This document shows, one piece after another, positions 42,821-51,277 of a stretch of DNA of 64,000 bases; position 1 is the first letter of the stretch, and every line of letters begins with the position of its first letter. Origin of the DNA: Halomarina pelagica (GTDB lineage Archaea > Halobacteriota > Halobacteria > Halobacteriales > Haloarculaceae); the NCBI RefSeq assembly GCF_024228315.1, contig NZ_CP100454.1:2046001-2110000 (forward strand), given 5' to 3'. Made by a program: the position numbers and the translations under genes. Below the pieces are notes generated by a model that was not told the origin of the DNA, searched no databases, and saw only the letters and a list, made by a program, of their open reading frames with translations.

Positions 42821-44191
42821 TCACGCGGCGGCCAGCAGCGCGTCGTGCATGTCGCGCGCGAGTTCGTTCGCGCGCTCGGGGGTTCGCGCCTCGGCGTAGA
42901 TGCGGACGACGGGCTCGGTGCCGCTCGGGCGGACGAGGACCCACGCGTCGCCGTAGTCGAGCCGGTGGCCGTCGGTGACGTCGAGTTCCGCCTCGCTCTC
43001 GCGTGCGGCGGTCTCGGCGGCCCCGAGGAGCGCCTCCCGTTCGGCGTCGTCCTCGTACTCGACGTTGACCCGGACGTTGTGATAGCCGCTGTGGGCGGCG
43101 GCGATCTCGCTCGCGCGTCGATCGGCGAGCAACTCGCAGAAGCGCGCGGCGGTGTACGCCCCGTCGCGGGCGAGGCGGTACTCGGGGAAGAGGACGCCCC
43201 CGTTGCCCTCCCCCGCGACCGGGACGGTGACGCCCGCCTCCTGGAGCGTCCTGATGCGCGTGATGATGTTGGTGCTACCGATGGGCGTCAGTTCGAGGTC
43301 GGCGCCGACGGCGTTCGCCACGTCCACGAGGCGCTGGGAGACGTTGACCGCCGAGACGGTCGTGTCGCCGGCGGCGAGTTCCGCGGCGGTGAGCGCCGCG
43401 AGCGCGGCGTCCCCCTCCACGTGTTCGCCCGTCTCGTCGACGAAGATGGCGCGGTCGCCGTCGCCGTCGTGGGCGATCCCGACGTCGGCGTCGGTCGCGC
43501 GTACGAGCCGGCGTAGGTCGGCGAGGTTCTTCGCGACCGGTTCCGGATCGCGCCCCGGGAAGTGTCCGTCCGGCTGGCTGTTGACCGTGACGACCCGACA
43601 GCCCAGTTCTCGAAACAGCGTCGGACTGGTGAGCGCGCCCGCGCCGTGGCCGGGGTCGAGCGCGACGGTCAGTCCCGCCTCGTCGATGCGGTCGCGGTCG
43701 ATCGCGGCGAGCACCTCGTCGACGTACGCCCGCTTCGCCCCGTCGATCCGACGGGTTCTCCCGGTTTCGTCCCACGCCGCGGTGGCGAAGCGCTCGGCGA
43801 GCAGTCGATCTTCGACGCGCTCTAAGGCGTCGCGCGCCAGTTCGACCCCGTCGCGGCCGACGAGCTTCACGCCGTTGTACTGCGGCGGGTTGTGGCTCGC
43901 CGTGATCATGAGGGCGGGAACGCCCTCACGGGCGGCGTACGCCTGGAGCGCGGGCGTCGGCAGGACGCCGACGCGGTCGACGTCGCAGCCGACGCTCGCT
44001 AGCCCGGCGGCCGCGCTGTCGGCGAGCATCTCTCCCGTCGACCGGGTGTCCCGACCGAGCGCGACGGGCACTGGACCGTCCCGTCCCTCACCGAACACCG
44101 ACCCCGCGGCCATCGCGACGCGCCCGACGAACGCGGGCGTCAGCTCCTCGTTCGCGACGCCGCGCACGCCGCTGGAGCCAAAGATCTTCAT
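42821..44191 (-). CDS. glmM: Phosphoglucosamine mutase / phosphohexomutase
   Basis: 456 residues. The four phosphohexomutase signatures are intact: the phospho-Ser loop LMITASHNPPQYNGVKLVGR, the metal loop GIAHDGDGDRAIFVDE, the sugar loop GEGNGGVLFPEYRLARDGAY and the phosphate-binding RPSGTEPVVRIYAEA. It begins MKIFGSSGVRGVANEELTPA. It interconverts hexosamine or hexose 6- and 1-phosphates for nucleotide-sugar synthesis. GlmM versus ManB activity cannot be separated by eye; the N-terminus fits the archaeal GlmM group. Confidence 0.92.
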   Translation of the reverse strand: MKIFGSSGVRGVANEELTPAFVGRVAMAAGSVFGEGRDGPVPVALGRDTRSTGEMLADSAAAGLASVGCDVDRVGVLPTPALQAYAAREGVPALMITASHNPPQYNGVKLVGRDGVELARDALERVEDRLLAERFATAAWDETGRTRRIDGAKRAYVDEVLAAIDRDRIDEAGLTVALDPGHGAGALTSPTLFRELGCRVVTVNSQPDGHFPGRDPEPVAKNLADLRRLVRATDADVGIAHDGDGDRAIFVDETGEHVEGDAALAALTAAELAAGDTTVSAVNVSQRLVDVANAVGADLELTPIGSTNIITRIRTLQEAGVTVPVAGEGNGGVLFPEYRLARDGAYTAARFCELLADRRASEIAAAHSGYHNVRVNVEYEDDAEREALLGAAETAARESEAELDVTDGHRLDYGDAWVLVRPSGTEPVVRIYAEARTPERANELARDMHDALLAAA

Positions 44192-44411
44192 CGAGTACCT
44201 CTGCGCATGGGTCTCTCAAAGGGATTGCGAAGCCTCCGTACACCTCATTACGATATATAGAACGTCGACCGCCTCGGCACCGAGACGATGGGGACGGCGC
44301 GTCCCCGGGCCTTCGAAGGCCGAGAGACCGCGTCCGCGTCCGCCTCTCGTCCCCGCGCCGACTCGGTCGGCGCTGTCGAAGCCGTCGGCGGAACGTCCGT
44401 CGCCGGGGAGC

Positions 44412-44465
44412 GATGGCAAGCCTGCCTACCACTCGAAAACGCTTTATCGTTTTAGGCTAGCCTAA
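44412..44465 (+). promoter_or_regulatory. Iron-box operator pair, promoter of the first binding-protein gene
   Basis: A perfect palindrome TTAGGCTAGCCTAA lies at 44452-44465, five bases before the ATG at 44471, over the expected transcript start. A TATA-like GCTTTATCG precedes it at 44441-44449. A weaker site with the same core, GGCAAGCC within 44412-44425, lies 40 bases upstream. The palindrome closely resembles DtxR/SirR-type iron repressor sites (TTAGG-type arms). Repression with iron bound is the likely mode, from family knowledge. Confidence 0.75.
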
Positions 44466-44470
44466 TTCTC

Positions 44471-45649
44471 ATGACGGACGACGCGCGGCGTGACGCACCG
44501 ACGCGCAGGGACGCGATCAAGTACGGCGGCGCACTCGTGAGCGGGGGGTTGCTCGCGGGCTGTACCGGCGACGGCGGATCCGATTCTCGATCCAGCGGGG
44601 CCGGTTCGAACGCGGCGACGGATACGCCGTCCGAGGGTGGGTCCGCTACTCGCGACTCCTCGTACTCGGTGACGATGGAGCCGGTCGGGACCGTCGAGTT
44701 CGATCGGGTTCCCGAGACCTGGTTCCCGTACACCGGCGACTACGCCGACATGGGCGTCGCGCTCGGCCGGGGCGACGGGCTTCTGGCGATCGGCGTCCGC
44801 GCCCGCTTCGGAACCCACCTGTACGAGGAACTACCGGGCGTCTCCGTAAACGAGGACGACCTCACGCAGTTGTGGCAGGACGGCACCGGCAAGGAGATCT
44901 TCTACGAACTCGACGCGGACGTCCACGTGATCGACCCGAACTTCATGATCAACCGGCTGCAGTGGAGCCGGGACGACGTCGACGAGGTCGCGGAACGCGT
45001 CGCGCCGTTCTTCGGGAACACGGGCTTCACGCGGGTCTACGACTGGCACGACTACCGGTACTACTCGATGTACGAGGCCTTCGAGAAGCTCGCGGAGGTG
45101 TTCCGGGAGCGAGCGCGCTACGAGGCGTTCGAGGAGTACCACGACGAGGTGCTCGCGGACGTCCAGTCGCGCTTGCCCGAGGATACGCCGGACGTCGCGG
45201 TGCTGTATCCCGCGGGGATGCCTCCCGAGTCGTTCTACCCGTACCTCGTCGGTTCCGGAACCCAGTCCAAGCACTGGAGCGACCTGAACGTCGGGGACGC
45301 GCTCGCCCGGCACGGGGTCACGGACGCGCAGGTGAGCGGCGGCACCGTCGACTACGAGACCCTGCTCGAGATCGATCCAGACGTCCTCGCCATCCGACTC
45401 CAGGGGGAGATCACCCCGGAGTACTTCGAGCGGGAGATCGTCTCGCACCTCCGGAACCACGACGTCGCGAGCGAGCTTCGGGCGGTGCGGAACGACCGCG
45501 TCGTCTACGGCGGGCTCACGTATCAGGGGCCGATCGTCCACCTCTTCCAGCTGGAGCGCGCCGCCCGGGACCTCTACCCCGAGGAGTTCGGCGACGAACA
45601 GCTGTTCGACCGCGGGCGGGTCGCCGACATCGTCAACGGGGACCGCTGA
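44471..45649 (+). CDS. Iron-siderophore type ABC substrate-binding lipoprotein 1
   Basis: 392 residues. The N-terminus has a Tat signal with lipobox: twin Arg at 12-13 (PTRRDAIKYGGALVSG) and LLAGC with Cys31, followed by a Ser/Gly/Thr-rich linker. The mature part is a PeriBP_2-type fold (FecB/BtuF class). Signature segments shared with its paralogues are YADMGVALGRGDGL, KEIFYELDADVHVIDPNF and RVAPFFGN. It stands alone under its own iron-box promoter. It delivers a ferric chelate, heme or corrinoid to a BtuC/FecC permease; the iron box points to iron. The specific ligand is unknown. Confidence 0.88.
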   Translation: MTDDARRDAPTRRDAIKYGGALVSGGLLAGCTGDGGSDSRSSGAGSNAATDTPSEGGSATRDSSYSVTMEPVGTVEFDRVPETWFPYTGDYADMGVALGRGDGLLAIGVRARFGTHLYEELPGVSVNEDDLTQLWQDGTGKEIFYELDADVHVIDPNFMINRLQWSRDDVDEVAERVAPFFGNTGFTRVYDWHDYRYYSMYEAFEKLAEVFRERARYEAFEEYHDEVLADVQSRLPEDTPDVAVLYPAGMPPESFYPYLVGSGTQSKHWSDLNVGDALARHGVTDAQVSGGTVDYETLLEIDPDVLAIRLQGEITPEYFEREIVSHLRNHDVASELRAVRNDRVVYGGLTYQGPIVHLFQLERAARDLYPEEFGDEQLFDRGRVADIVNGDR

Positions 45650-45731
45650 TCGTGAGCGCCGCGACCGAATCGGGAGACGAACTGTGGCGTCCAGACCGTC
45701 GCCGAGTCGGACGCGCGGGCTCCCACTCGAT

Positions 45732-45781
45732 TTTGGCCGGCCTAAACATCGAAGCAGCTATGCCGTATTAGGCAAGCCTAA
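45732..45781 (+). promoter_or_regulatory. Iron-box operator pair, promoter of the second binding-protein gene
   Basis: Two palindromes: TTTGGCCGGCCTAA at 45732-45745 and TTAGGCAAGCCTAA at 45768-45781, 36 bases apart. The second ends five bases before the ATG at 45787. A TATA-like AGCTATGCC lies between them. The spacing and position match the sites before the third gene. The same operon runs through oxidoreductase, permease and the exporter-type transporter. Confidence 0.75.
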
Positions 45782-45786
45782 AACGC

Positions 45787-47010
45787 ATGCAGGGAGACGG
45801 TACGACCTCGAAGGGGCCGACGCGTAGGGACTACGTGAAGTACGGCGGGGCGATCGTCGGGGGTGGGTTACTCGCCGGTTGTGCGAGCGATTCGACCGAC
45901 GACGCAACCCCCGAACCGGCGGCGTCGAACGCGTCGACGGCGACCGACGACGCCGGGTACTCCGTGACGATGTCGCCTGTGGGCGAGGTGACGTTCGAGT
46001 CGGTTCCGGAGCGGGTCGCCGCGTACGGTCCGGACGTCGCGGACGTGCTCGTCGCGCTCGGCCAGGAGGAGCGGCTCAATTCGCTCGGCCTCACCGACTT
46101 CTACGGTGAGACGCTCGCGGTCTACTACGACCGCCTCGACGGCGTCTCGTTCGACGCGTCGGGGCTCACGGCGCTGTACGACGGGGGTCTCGACAAGGAG
46201 GTCTTCTACGAACTCGACAGCGACCTGCACCTCATCGACCCGTGCGGCGTGGTCACGTTCGAGGGGTGGTCGCACGCCGACGTCGACGAGATTCGGGAGA
46301 ACGTCGCCCCGTGGCTAGGTAACGAGTACAGCCGCGAACACTCGGACCCGCCCGAGGGGTGCGCCGAGGACTACGAGTACTACACGCTGTACGAGATCGC
46401 GGAACGCATCGCCGCCGTGTTCAAGCAACGGGAGCGATTCGAGGCGATCGCCGCGGTTCACGAGCGATTTCGGGAGACGATCCGTCGGAACCTCCCGCCG
46501 GAATCGGAGCGTCCGACCGTCGGGCTGATCACCTTCTACGACGAATCGTTCCATCCCTACGAGATCAACGGACCGGGGTACGGCCGCTCGCACGTCCGAC
46601 CGATGGGTGCGGTCGACGTCTTCGCCGACGACGAGCGCGCCTACGGGAACGAATCGGCGGGGAGCTACGGCTACGAGGCGATGCTCGAACTCGACCCCGA
46701 CGTGATCCTCCACAACTTCGCGGTGTTCCCGAGTTTCGACTGGGGAGCGATCCGGGAGACCGTCAGCGGTCACCCGGTCGGGAGGGAACTGAAAGCCGTG
46801 CGGGAGGGTCGGTTCTACGCGTCCGGTGCCGGGATCCAGGGTCCGATCATGAACCTCTTCCAGCTGGAGATGACCGCGAAACAGCTCTACCCCGAGCGGT
46901 TCGGGGAGTGGCCCGGATACGTCGAGGGCCAGCCGTATCCCGAGATCCCCGAAGGAGAGCGGCTGTTCGACCGCGGGCGGGTCGCCGACATCGTCGACGG
47001 AGACATCTAA
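45787..47010 (+). CDS. Iron-siderophore type ABC substrate-binding lipoprotein 2
   Basis: 407 residues. Tat lipoprotein signal PTRRDYVKYGGAIVGGGLLA with lipid Cys just after. The mature protein carries the same PeriBP_2 pattern as its neighbours: VADVLVALGQEERLNSLGL, KEVFYELDSDLHLIDPCG, ENVAPWLGNEYSREH and YEAMLELDPDVILHNFAVFP. The C-terminal NLFQLEMTAKQLYPERFGEW is nearly the same as in gene 3. It is followed after two bases by the oxidoreductase, so it heads the transport operon. Ligand unknown. Confidence 0.88.
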   Translation: MQGDGTTSKGPTRRDYVKYGGAIVGGGLLAGCASDSTDDATPEPAASNASTATDDAGYSVTMSPVGEVTFESVPERVAAYGPDVADVLVALGQEERLNSLGLTDFYGETLAVYYDRLDGVSFDASGLTALYDGGLDKEVFYELDSDLHLIDPCGVVTFEGWSHADVDEIRENVAPWLGNEYSREHSDPPEGCAEDYEYYTLYEIAERIAAVFKQRERFEAIAAVHERFRETIRRNLPPESERPTVGLITFYDESFHPYEINGPGYGRSHVRPMGAVDVFADDERAYGNESAGSYGYEAMLELDPDVILHNFAVFPSFDWGAIRETVSGHPVGRELKAVREGRFYASGAGIQGPIMNLFQLEMTAKQLYPERFGEWPGYVEGQPYPEIPEGERLFDRGRVADIVDGDI

Positions 47011-47012
47011 CG

Positions 47013-47942
47013 ATGAGTACCGCAGGACCCCCTCGAGACAGCACCGAATACGACCACGACGTCGTCATCGTCGGGGGCGGCCCGGCCGGGTGTGCGGTCG
47101 GCGTCTTCACCGCCCGGTACGGCCTCGACACGGTGATCTTCGACCGGGGGCGCTCCTCGATCCAGCGGTGTGCGTACCTCGAAAACTACCTCGGGTTCCC
47201 CGCGGGCGTGGACATCGAGACGCTGTACGGGTTGATGCACGACCACGCCGAGGAAGCCGGCTGCGAGATCGTCGCTGACCTTGTTGAATCCGTGGAACGG
47301 GCTGAGGACGGCGAGGGCTTCATCGTGAAGCCGCAAGAGGGCGATCCCGTCACTGCGCGGCGGGTCGTCGCGGCGACGCGGTACGACGGCGAGTACATGC
47401 GCGGGCTCGACGACGACGCGGCGATGTTCGAGGAGTACGAACACGACGGCGAGACGCACGAGCACTTCGACGGTGAGTACGCCGACCACGACGGCGCGAC
47501 GCCGGTCGAAGGGCTGTACGTCGCCTCCCCATCCACGGAGGACAGACAGGCGTTGATGGCAGCCGGGCGCGGGGCGCGCGTGGGGCTCCGAGTCGTCGAA
47601 GACGCCCGCGAAGACCGCGGCTACCCCCAGGCGGTCGCCGACCACTACGACTGGATACGGCAGGAGTCCGAACTGGACGACGAGTGGAGCGACCGTGACC
47701 GGTGGCGCGAGTGGTTCGACGAGCGACTCCCCGACGATCACGGCCTCGGCGAAGAGCGTCGCGTGGCGTTACGCGAGCGGGACATCGACCGGTCGTTCGG
47801 GACGTACCTCCCCGACGATGAGATCGAGCAGCGTGAAGTGCGCGGTCAGAAGCGGCTGCTCGAACACGTCGACGACGAACTCGTCCTCGACGCGGCGCGC
47901 GAAATCGAGTCCGAACGTCGATCGACCGAGGCGAGCGACTGA
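47013..47942 (+). CDS. FAD/NAD(P)-dependent oxidoreductase of the siderophore operon
   Basis: 309 residues from ATG 47013. The FAD loop VVIVGGGPAGCAVGVFTARY opens the protein and CAYLENYLGFPAGVDIETLY follows, as in thioredoxin-reductase-like enzymes, but there is no C-x2-C redox pair. A late segment GLYVASPSTEDRQALMAAGR is the second FAD contact. Position between a binding protein and a permease suggests reduction of the imported ferric complex to release iron; I infer that from context. The C-terminal 100 residues are highly charged, helical and not part of the core fold (RDRWREWFDERLPDDHGLGE). Confidence 0.8.
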   Translation: MSTAGPPRDSTEYDHDVVIVGGGPAGCAVGVFTARYGLDTVIFDRGRSSIQRCAYLENYLGFPAGVDIETLYGLMHDHAEEAGCEIVADLVESVERAEDGEGFIVKPQEGDPVTARRVVAATRYDGEYMRGLDDDAAMFEEYEHDGETHEHFDGEYADHDGATPVEGLYVASPSTEDRQALMAAGRGARVGLRVVEDAREDRGYPQAVADHYDWIRQESELDDEWSDRDRWREWFDERLPDDHGLGEERRVALRERDIDRSFGTYLPDDEIEQREVRGQKRLLEHVDDELVLDAAREIESERRSTEASD

Positions 47943-47944
47943 CC

Positions 47945-49075
47945 ATGGCCGGGGGACCCGTCACCGACACCACGACTACCACGCGTCGGAAACGCTGGTT
48001 CTCCTGGTTCGACGGCTCGCTCATCACGCTCTGTCTCGGAAGCGTCGCCGTCGTCGTCGTCGGTGGGCTCGTCCAGGTGAGCTTCGGAGCGTTCACGATG
48101 AGCATCGTACAGACGTGGCAGGCCGTGTTCACCCCTGAAGTCGTTCTCAACGCACAGGCGTGGGAGGCGTTCCTGCTCGGAGGAGAGGTTCCCGAAATGA
48201 GTAAGGAGAGCCTCATCGTCTGGAACATCCGTCTCCCGCGAGTGTTCGTCGCCGTGCTCGTCGGGATGAATCTCGCCGTCTCGGGCGCGATCTTCCAGGC
48301 TGTCACCCGCAACGAACTGGCGAGTCCGTTCATCCTCGGCGTCTCCTCCGGTGCGGGACTGATGATCCTGTTGACGCTCGTGGTCTTCTCGGGGCTGTCG
48401 GCGTTTCTTCCGCTCATTGCCTCCATCGGCGGGGCGGTCGCGTTCCTGATCGTCTACGCGATCGCGTGGAAGAGCGGCACCTCGCCGGTTCGACTGGTGC
48501 TGGCGGGTGTCATCGTCGGGACAGTCTTCGGGTCGCTGCAGACGGCGCTGTTCTTCTTCGCCGACGACATCGGCGTCGTCCAGTCCGCCATCGCGTGGAC
48601 CACGGGATCGTTGACCGGAACCGATTGGGAACAGGTCCGAATGGCCCTGCCGTGGACGGCCGTAGCGATGCTGCTGGCACTCGTCAGCTCCCGGCAGTTG
48701 AATGTCCTCTTGTTGGGTGAGAGCACGGCGAAGTCGCTGGGCATGTCGGTGGAGAAGGTCCGCTTCGCGCTCTCGGGCGTGGCCGTGCTCGCCGCGGCTG
48801 CAAGTATCGCGGTCGCGGGTATCGTCGGGTTCGTCGGGTTGATCGTTCCGCACATGGTCCGAAACATCGTCGGCAGCGACTACAAGAAGCTCGTCATCGG
48901 GTGCGTGTTCGCCGGGCCGGCGCTGATGGTCGCCGCGGACGTGGGCGCACGCCTCGGCCTGGCGGTGCTCGTCGGGTCAGACGCGCAGATTCCGGTCGGC
49001 ATCGTCACCGGACTGGTCGGCGGGCCGTACTTCCTCTACCTGATGCGTAAGCAGGACAGGATGGGTGAGATCTGA
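47945..49075 (+). CDS. FecCD/BtuC-type ABC permease
   Basis: 376 residues with nine or ten membrane helices. Family patterns: RLPRVFVAVLVGMNLAVSGA, NELASPFILGVSSGAGLMIL, and the coupling region AGIVGFVGLIVPHMVRNIVG. It imports ferric siderophores or corrinoids as a homodimer and needs a separate FecE/BtuD ATPase. The stop overlaps an ATG (TGATG) that begins the expected ATPase gene, but that gene is a scar. No other complete ATPase of this class is in the window. Confidence 0.9.
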   Translation: MAGGPVTDTTTTTRRKRWFSWFDGSLITLCLGSVAVVVVGGLVQVSFGAFTMSIVQTWQAVFTPEVVLNAQAWEAFLLGGEVPEMSKESLIVWNIRLPRVFVAVLVGMNLAVSGAIFQAVTRNELASPFILGVSSGAGLMILLTLVVFSGLSAFLPLIASIGGAVAFLIVYAIAWKSGTSPVRLVLAGVIVGTVFGSLQTALFFFADDIGVVQSAIAWTTGSLTGTDWEQVRMALPWTAVAMLLALVSSRQLNVLLLGESTAKSLGMSVEKVRFALSGVAVLAAAASIAVAGIVGFVGLIVPHMVRNIVGSDYKKLVIGCVFAGPALMVAADVGARLGLAVLVGSDAQIPVGIVTGLVGGPYFLYLMRKQDRMGEI

Positions 49076-49302
49076 TGCAGGATAGCACGCCCGAGACGGA
49101 CGGCGGCCTCGGGACGATGGCGGAACCGGACTCGACGATAGAGAACGGTCGGCGCGACCCCGGCGGAGGATCGAGGCGACGGTGTCACTCACCGAGCGTG
49201 GGCCGCGGGTCACGTCGATCCGGCCCGCTTCACGAGGATGCGTCGGCGCCGGAAAACGGGGGTACTGGGTCGGAGACGCCGCTGACGGGCCGGCCGTCGT
49301 GA
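49075..49302 (+). pseudogene. Deletion scar of a FecE-type ABC ATPase gene
   Basis: The ATG at 49075 overlaps the permease stop exactly as a FecE gene would. The first 20 or so codons read as a FecE leader (TPETDGGLGTMAEPDSTIE). Then the frame becomes meaningless (Arg/Gly/Ser/Pro-rich) to a stop at 49302. In another frame, 49170 onward reads IEATVSLTERGPRVTSIRP, the usual C-terminal tail of haloarchaeal FecE. Walker A, signature and Walker B motifs are all absent. I infer that one internal deletion of roughly 200-250 codons joined the leader to the tail out of frame. Confidence 0.65.
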
Positions 49303-51215
49303 CTACCCCTGATTCCGAGGCGTTCGAGACGGAACTCGACGCGTACCGCGACCGCGTGTCGAAACCGTTGCTTCGGCTGTTCCGCGCGTACGGCGTCGGC
49401 GAGTGGCGTTGGCTCGCCCTCGGGCTCACCACCAGCGTGCTGACGTACGGTGCGCTGCTCGTCACGCCCATCGTTCTCGGAACGACCATCGACGCCGTGT
49501 TCACACGGGAGAGCGGATATGCCCTCCCGCTCGTGCCCGACGCGTGGCTGCCGACCGGGCAGACCGAGCAGTTCCGGCTCTCGGCGATCATTATCGGCGT
49601 CGCGCTGCTCGGCGGGGCGATCCTCCAGTGGATCCGCGGCGTGGCGATCAACTTCTTCGCCCACGGCGTCATGTTCGCTATTCGCGTCACCGCCTACGAG
49701 AAGATGCAGCGCCTCGACATGACGTTCTTCGATAACAAGGAGACTGGCGAAATTATGTCGATTCTCAACAACGACGCCGGAAATCTCGAAATCTTCTTCG
49801 ACAACGTCCTCGGCGACAGCGTCCGGATCGGCGTGATCGTCGTCGGTGTCATGGCGGCGCTGCTGTACACCAACTGGCAACTCGCACTGGTCACGTTGGG
49901 TGCCGTCCCGCTCTTGGTCGTATTCACGTGGTGGTTCGTTCGGGTCATCGAGCCGCGGTACACTCGCCACCGCGAGACCATCGGCGACCTCAATACGCGC
50001 ATCGAAAACGGGCTCAGCGGGATCGAACTCGTCAAGACAACCGCCTCTGAGGACTTCGAGAACGGCCGCGTCCGGAGCGTCTCGCGGGACGTCTTCGACG
50101 CGAACATGGACGTCTTGAAATTGAGCTACTTCTACCGGCCGGGCATGGAACTCATCACCGGCGCGGCGCTACTCGCCACCTTCATCATCGGCGGAATCTG
50201 GGTGTTCTCGGGACCGCCGCTGTTCTTCACTGGCGACCTCTCCATCGGGGACTTCGTCGTGTTCATGCTGCTCACCCAGCGGCTCACCGGGCCGATGGCT
50301 CAGTTATCTAGTATCGTCGATTGGTACGAGAACGCGCGGGCCTCGGGCAAGCGTATCTGCGGGCTGATGGACGTCCCCGTTCGCATCGAGAACGCGTCGA
50401 ACCCCCTCGCGCTTGATGACGTCGACGGACAAATCGAGTACGACGACGTGACGTTCGCCTACGAGAGCGGTGAGACGGTGCTCGACGGCGTCACGTTCGA
50501 CGTCGAAGCGGGCGAGACGGTCGCGCTGGTCGGCCCGACCGGGGCGGGAAAATCGACGGTGGCGAAGCTCCTGCTCCGACTGTACGACGTGACGGACGGG
50601 GCGGTTCGCGTCGATGGACACGACGTCCGGGATGTGGACCTCGCCGGTCTCCGAGAGGGGATCGGGTACGTGAGTCAGGACACGTTCCTGTTCGACGGGA
50701 CAGTCGCGGAGAACATCCGGTACGGGCGGTTCGACGCGACTGACGAGGAGGCGCGCGGTGCCGCGAGTGCCGCTGAGGCGCACGGGTTCATCGAGAACCT
50801 CCCGGACGGCTACGAGACGCGAGTTGGCGAACGGGGTGTGAAACTCTCGGGTGGTCAACGCCAGCGCATCGCGCTCGCCCGCGCGATCCTCCGGGACCCC
50901 GAGATCATCCTGCTGGACGAGGCGACCGCGAGCGTGGACACGGAGACGGAGTACCTGATCCAGCGGTCGCTCGACCGGTTGACGGCCGACCGGACGACGC
51001 TGGCAATCGCCCACCGCCTCTCGACGATCAAGGACGCCGACACGATTCTCGTCGTCGAGGGCGGGGAGATCGTCGAGCGCGGAAGTCACGACGAGTTACT
51101 GGCCGAGGATGGCTTGTACGCGAAGCTCTGGGGCGTACAGGCTGGCGAGCTAGACGAGCTAGCGGACGAATTTGTTGAACGGGCCGCTGGGAGCGCCGCC
51201 GAGTCGCGCCGGTAA
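49299..51215 (+). CDS. Exporter-fold ABC transporter (membrane domain fused to ATPase)
   Basis: 638 residues from GTG 49299, overlapping the scar's stop (GTGA). Six membrane helices (GLTTSVLTYGALLVTPIVLG and following) lead to a full ATPase: VALVGPTGAGKSTVAKLLLR, LSGGQRQRIALARAI, IILLDEATASVDTETEYLIQ and AIAHRLSTIKDADTI. It is a homodimeric half-transporter of the MsbA type. Mycobacterial IrtAB and yersinial YbtPQ share this fold yet import siderophores, so a role in uptake here is possible; siderophore or drug export is the default. The longer open frame upstream runs through the ATPase scar. Confidence 0.88.
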   Translation: MTTPDSEAFETELDAYRDRVSKPLLRLFRAYGVGEWRWLALGLTTSVLTYGALLVTPIVLGTTIDAVFTRESGYALPLVPDAWLPTGQTEQFRLSAIIIGVALLGGAILQWIRGVAINFFAHGVMFAIRVTAYEKMQRLDMTFFDNKETGEIMSILNNDAGNLEIFFDNVLGDSVRIGVIVVGVMAALLYTNWQLALVTLGAVPLLVVFTWWFVRVIEPRYTRHRETIGDLNTRIENGLSGIELVKTTASEDFENGRVRSVSRDVFDANMDVLKLSYFYRPGMELITGAALLATFIIGGIWVFSGPPLFFTGDLSIGDFVVFMLLTQRLTGPMAQLSSIVDWYENARASGKRICGLMDVPVRIENASNPLALDDVDGQIEYDDVTFAYESGETVLDGVTFDVEAGETVALVGPTGAGKSTVAKLLLRLYDVTDGAVRVDGHDVRDVDLAGLREGIGYVSQDTFLFDGTVAENIRYGRFDATDEEARGAASAAEAHGFIENLPDGYETRVGERGVKLSGGQRQRIALARAILRDPEIILLDEATASVDTETEYLIQRSLDRLTADRTTLAIAHRLSTIKDADTILVVEGGEIVERGSHDELLAEDGLYAKLWGVQAGELDELADEFVERAAGSAAESRR

Positions 51216-51222
51216 CTTTGTT

Positions 51223-51272
51223 TTAGGTTGGCCGAAAAAACGGAACTACTATATCGTTTTAGGCGAGCCTAA
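51223..51272 (+). promoter_or_regulatory. Iron-box operator pair, promoter of binding-protein genes 3-5
   Basis: Sites TTAGGTTGGCCGAA at 51223-51236 and TTAGGCGAGCCTAA at 51259-51272, 36 bases apart. The second is a near-perfect palindrome flanked by TT and AA, and ends five bases before the ATG at 51278. CTACTATATCG at 51246-51256, between them, is the TATA element. Occupancy of both sites would block TATA binding and transcript start. Confidence 0.78.
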
Positions 51273-51277
51273 AACGT

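Noticed and set aside
45658-45771. Short GTG-initiated frame after the first binding-protein gene
   Set aside because: It runs through the distal iron box of the next promoter and ends in the proximal one, so it is unlikely to be translated.
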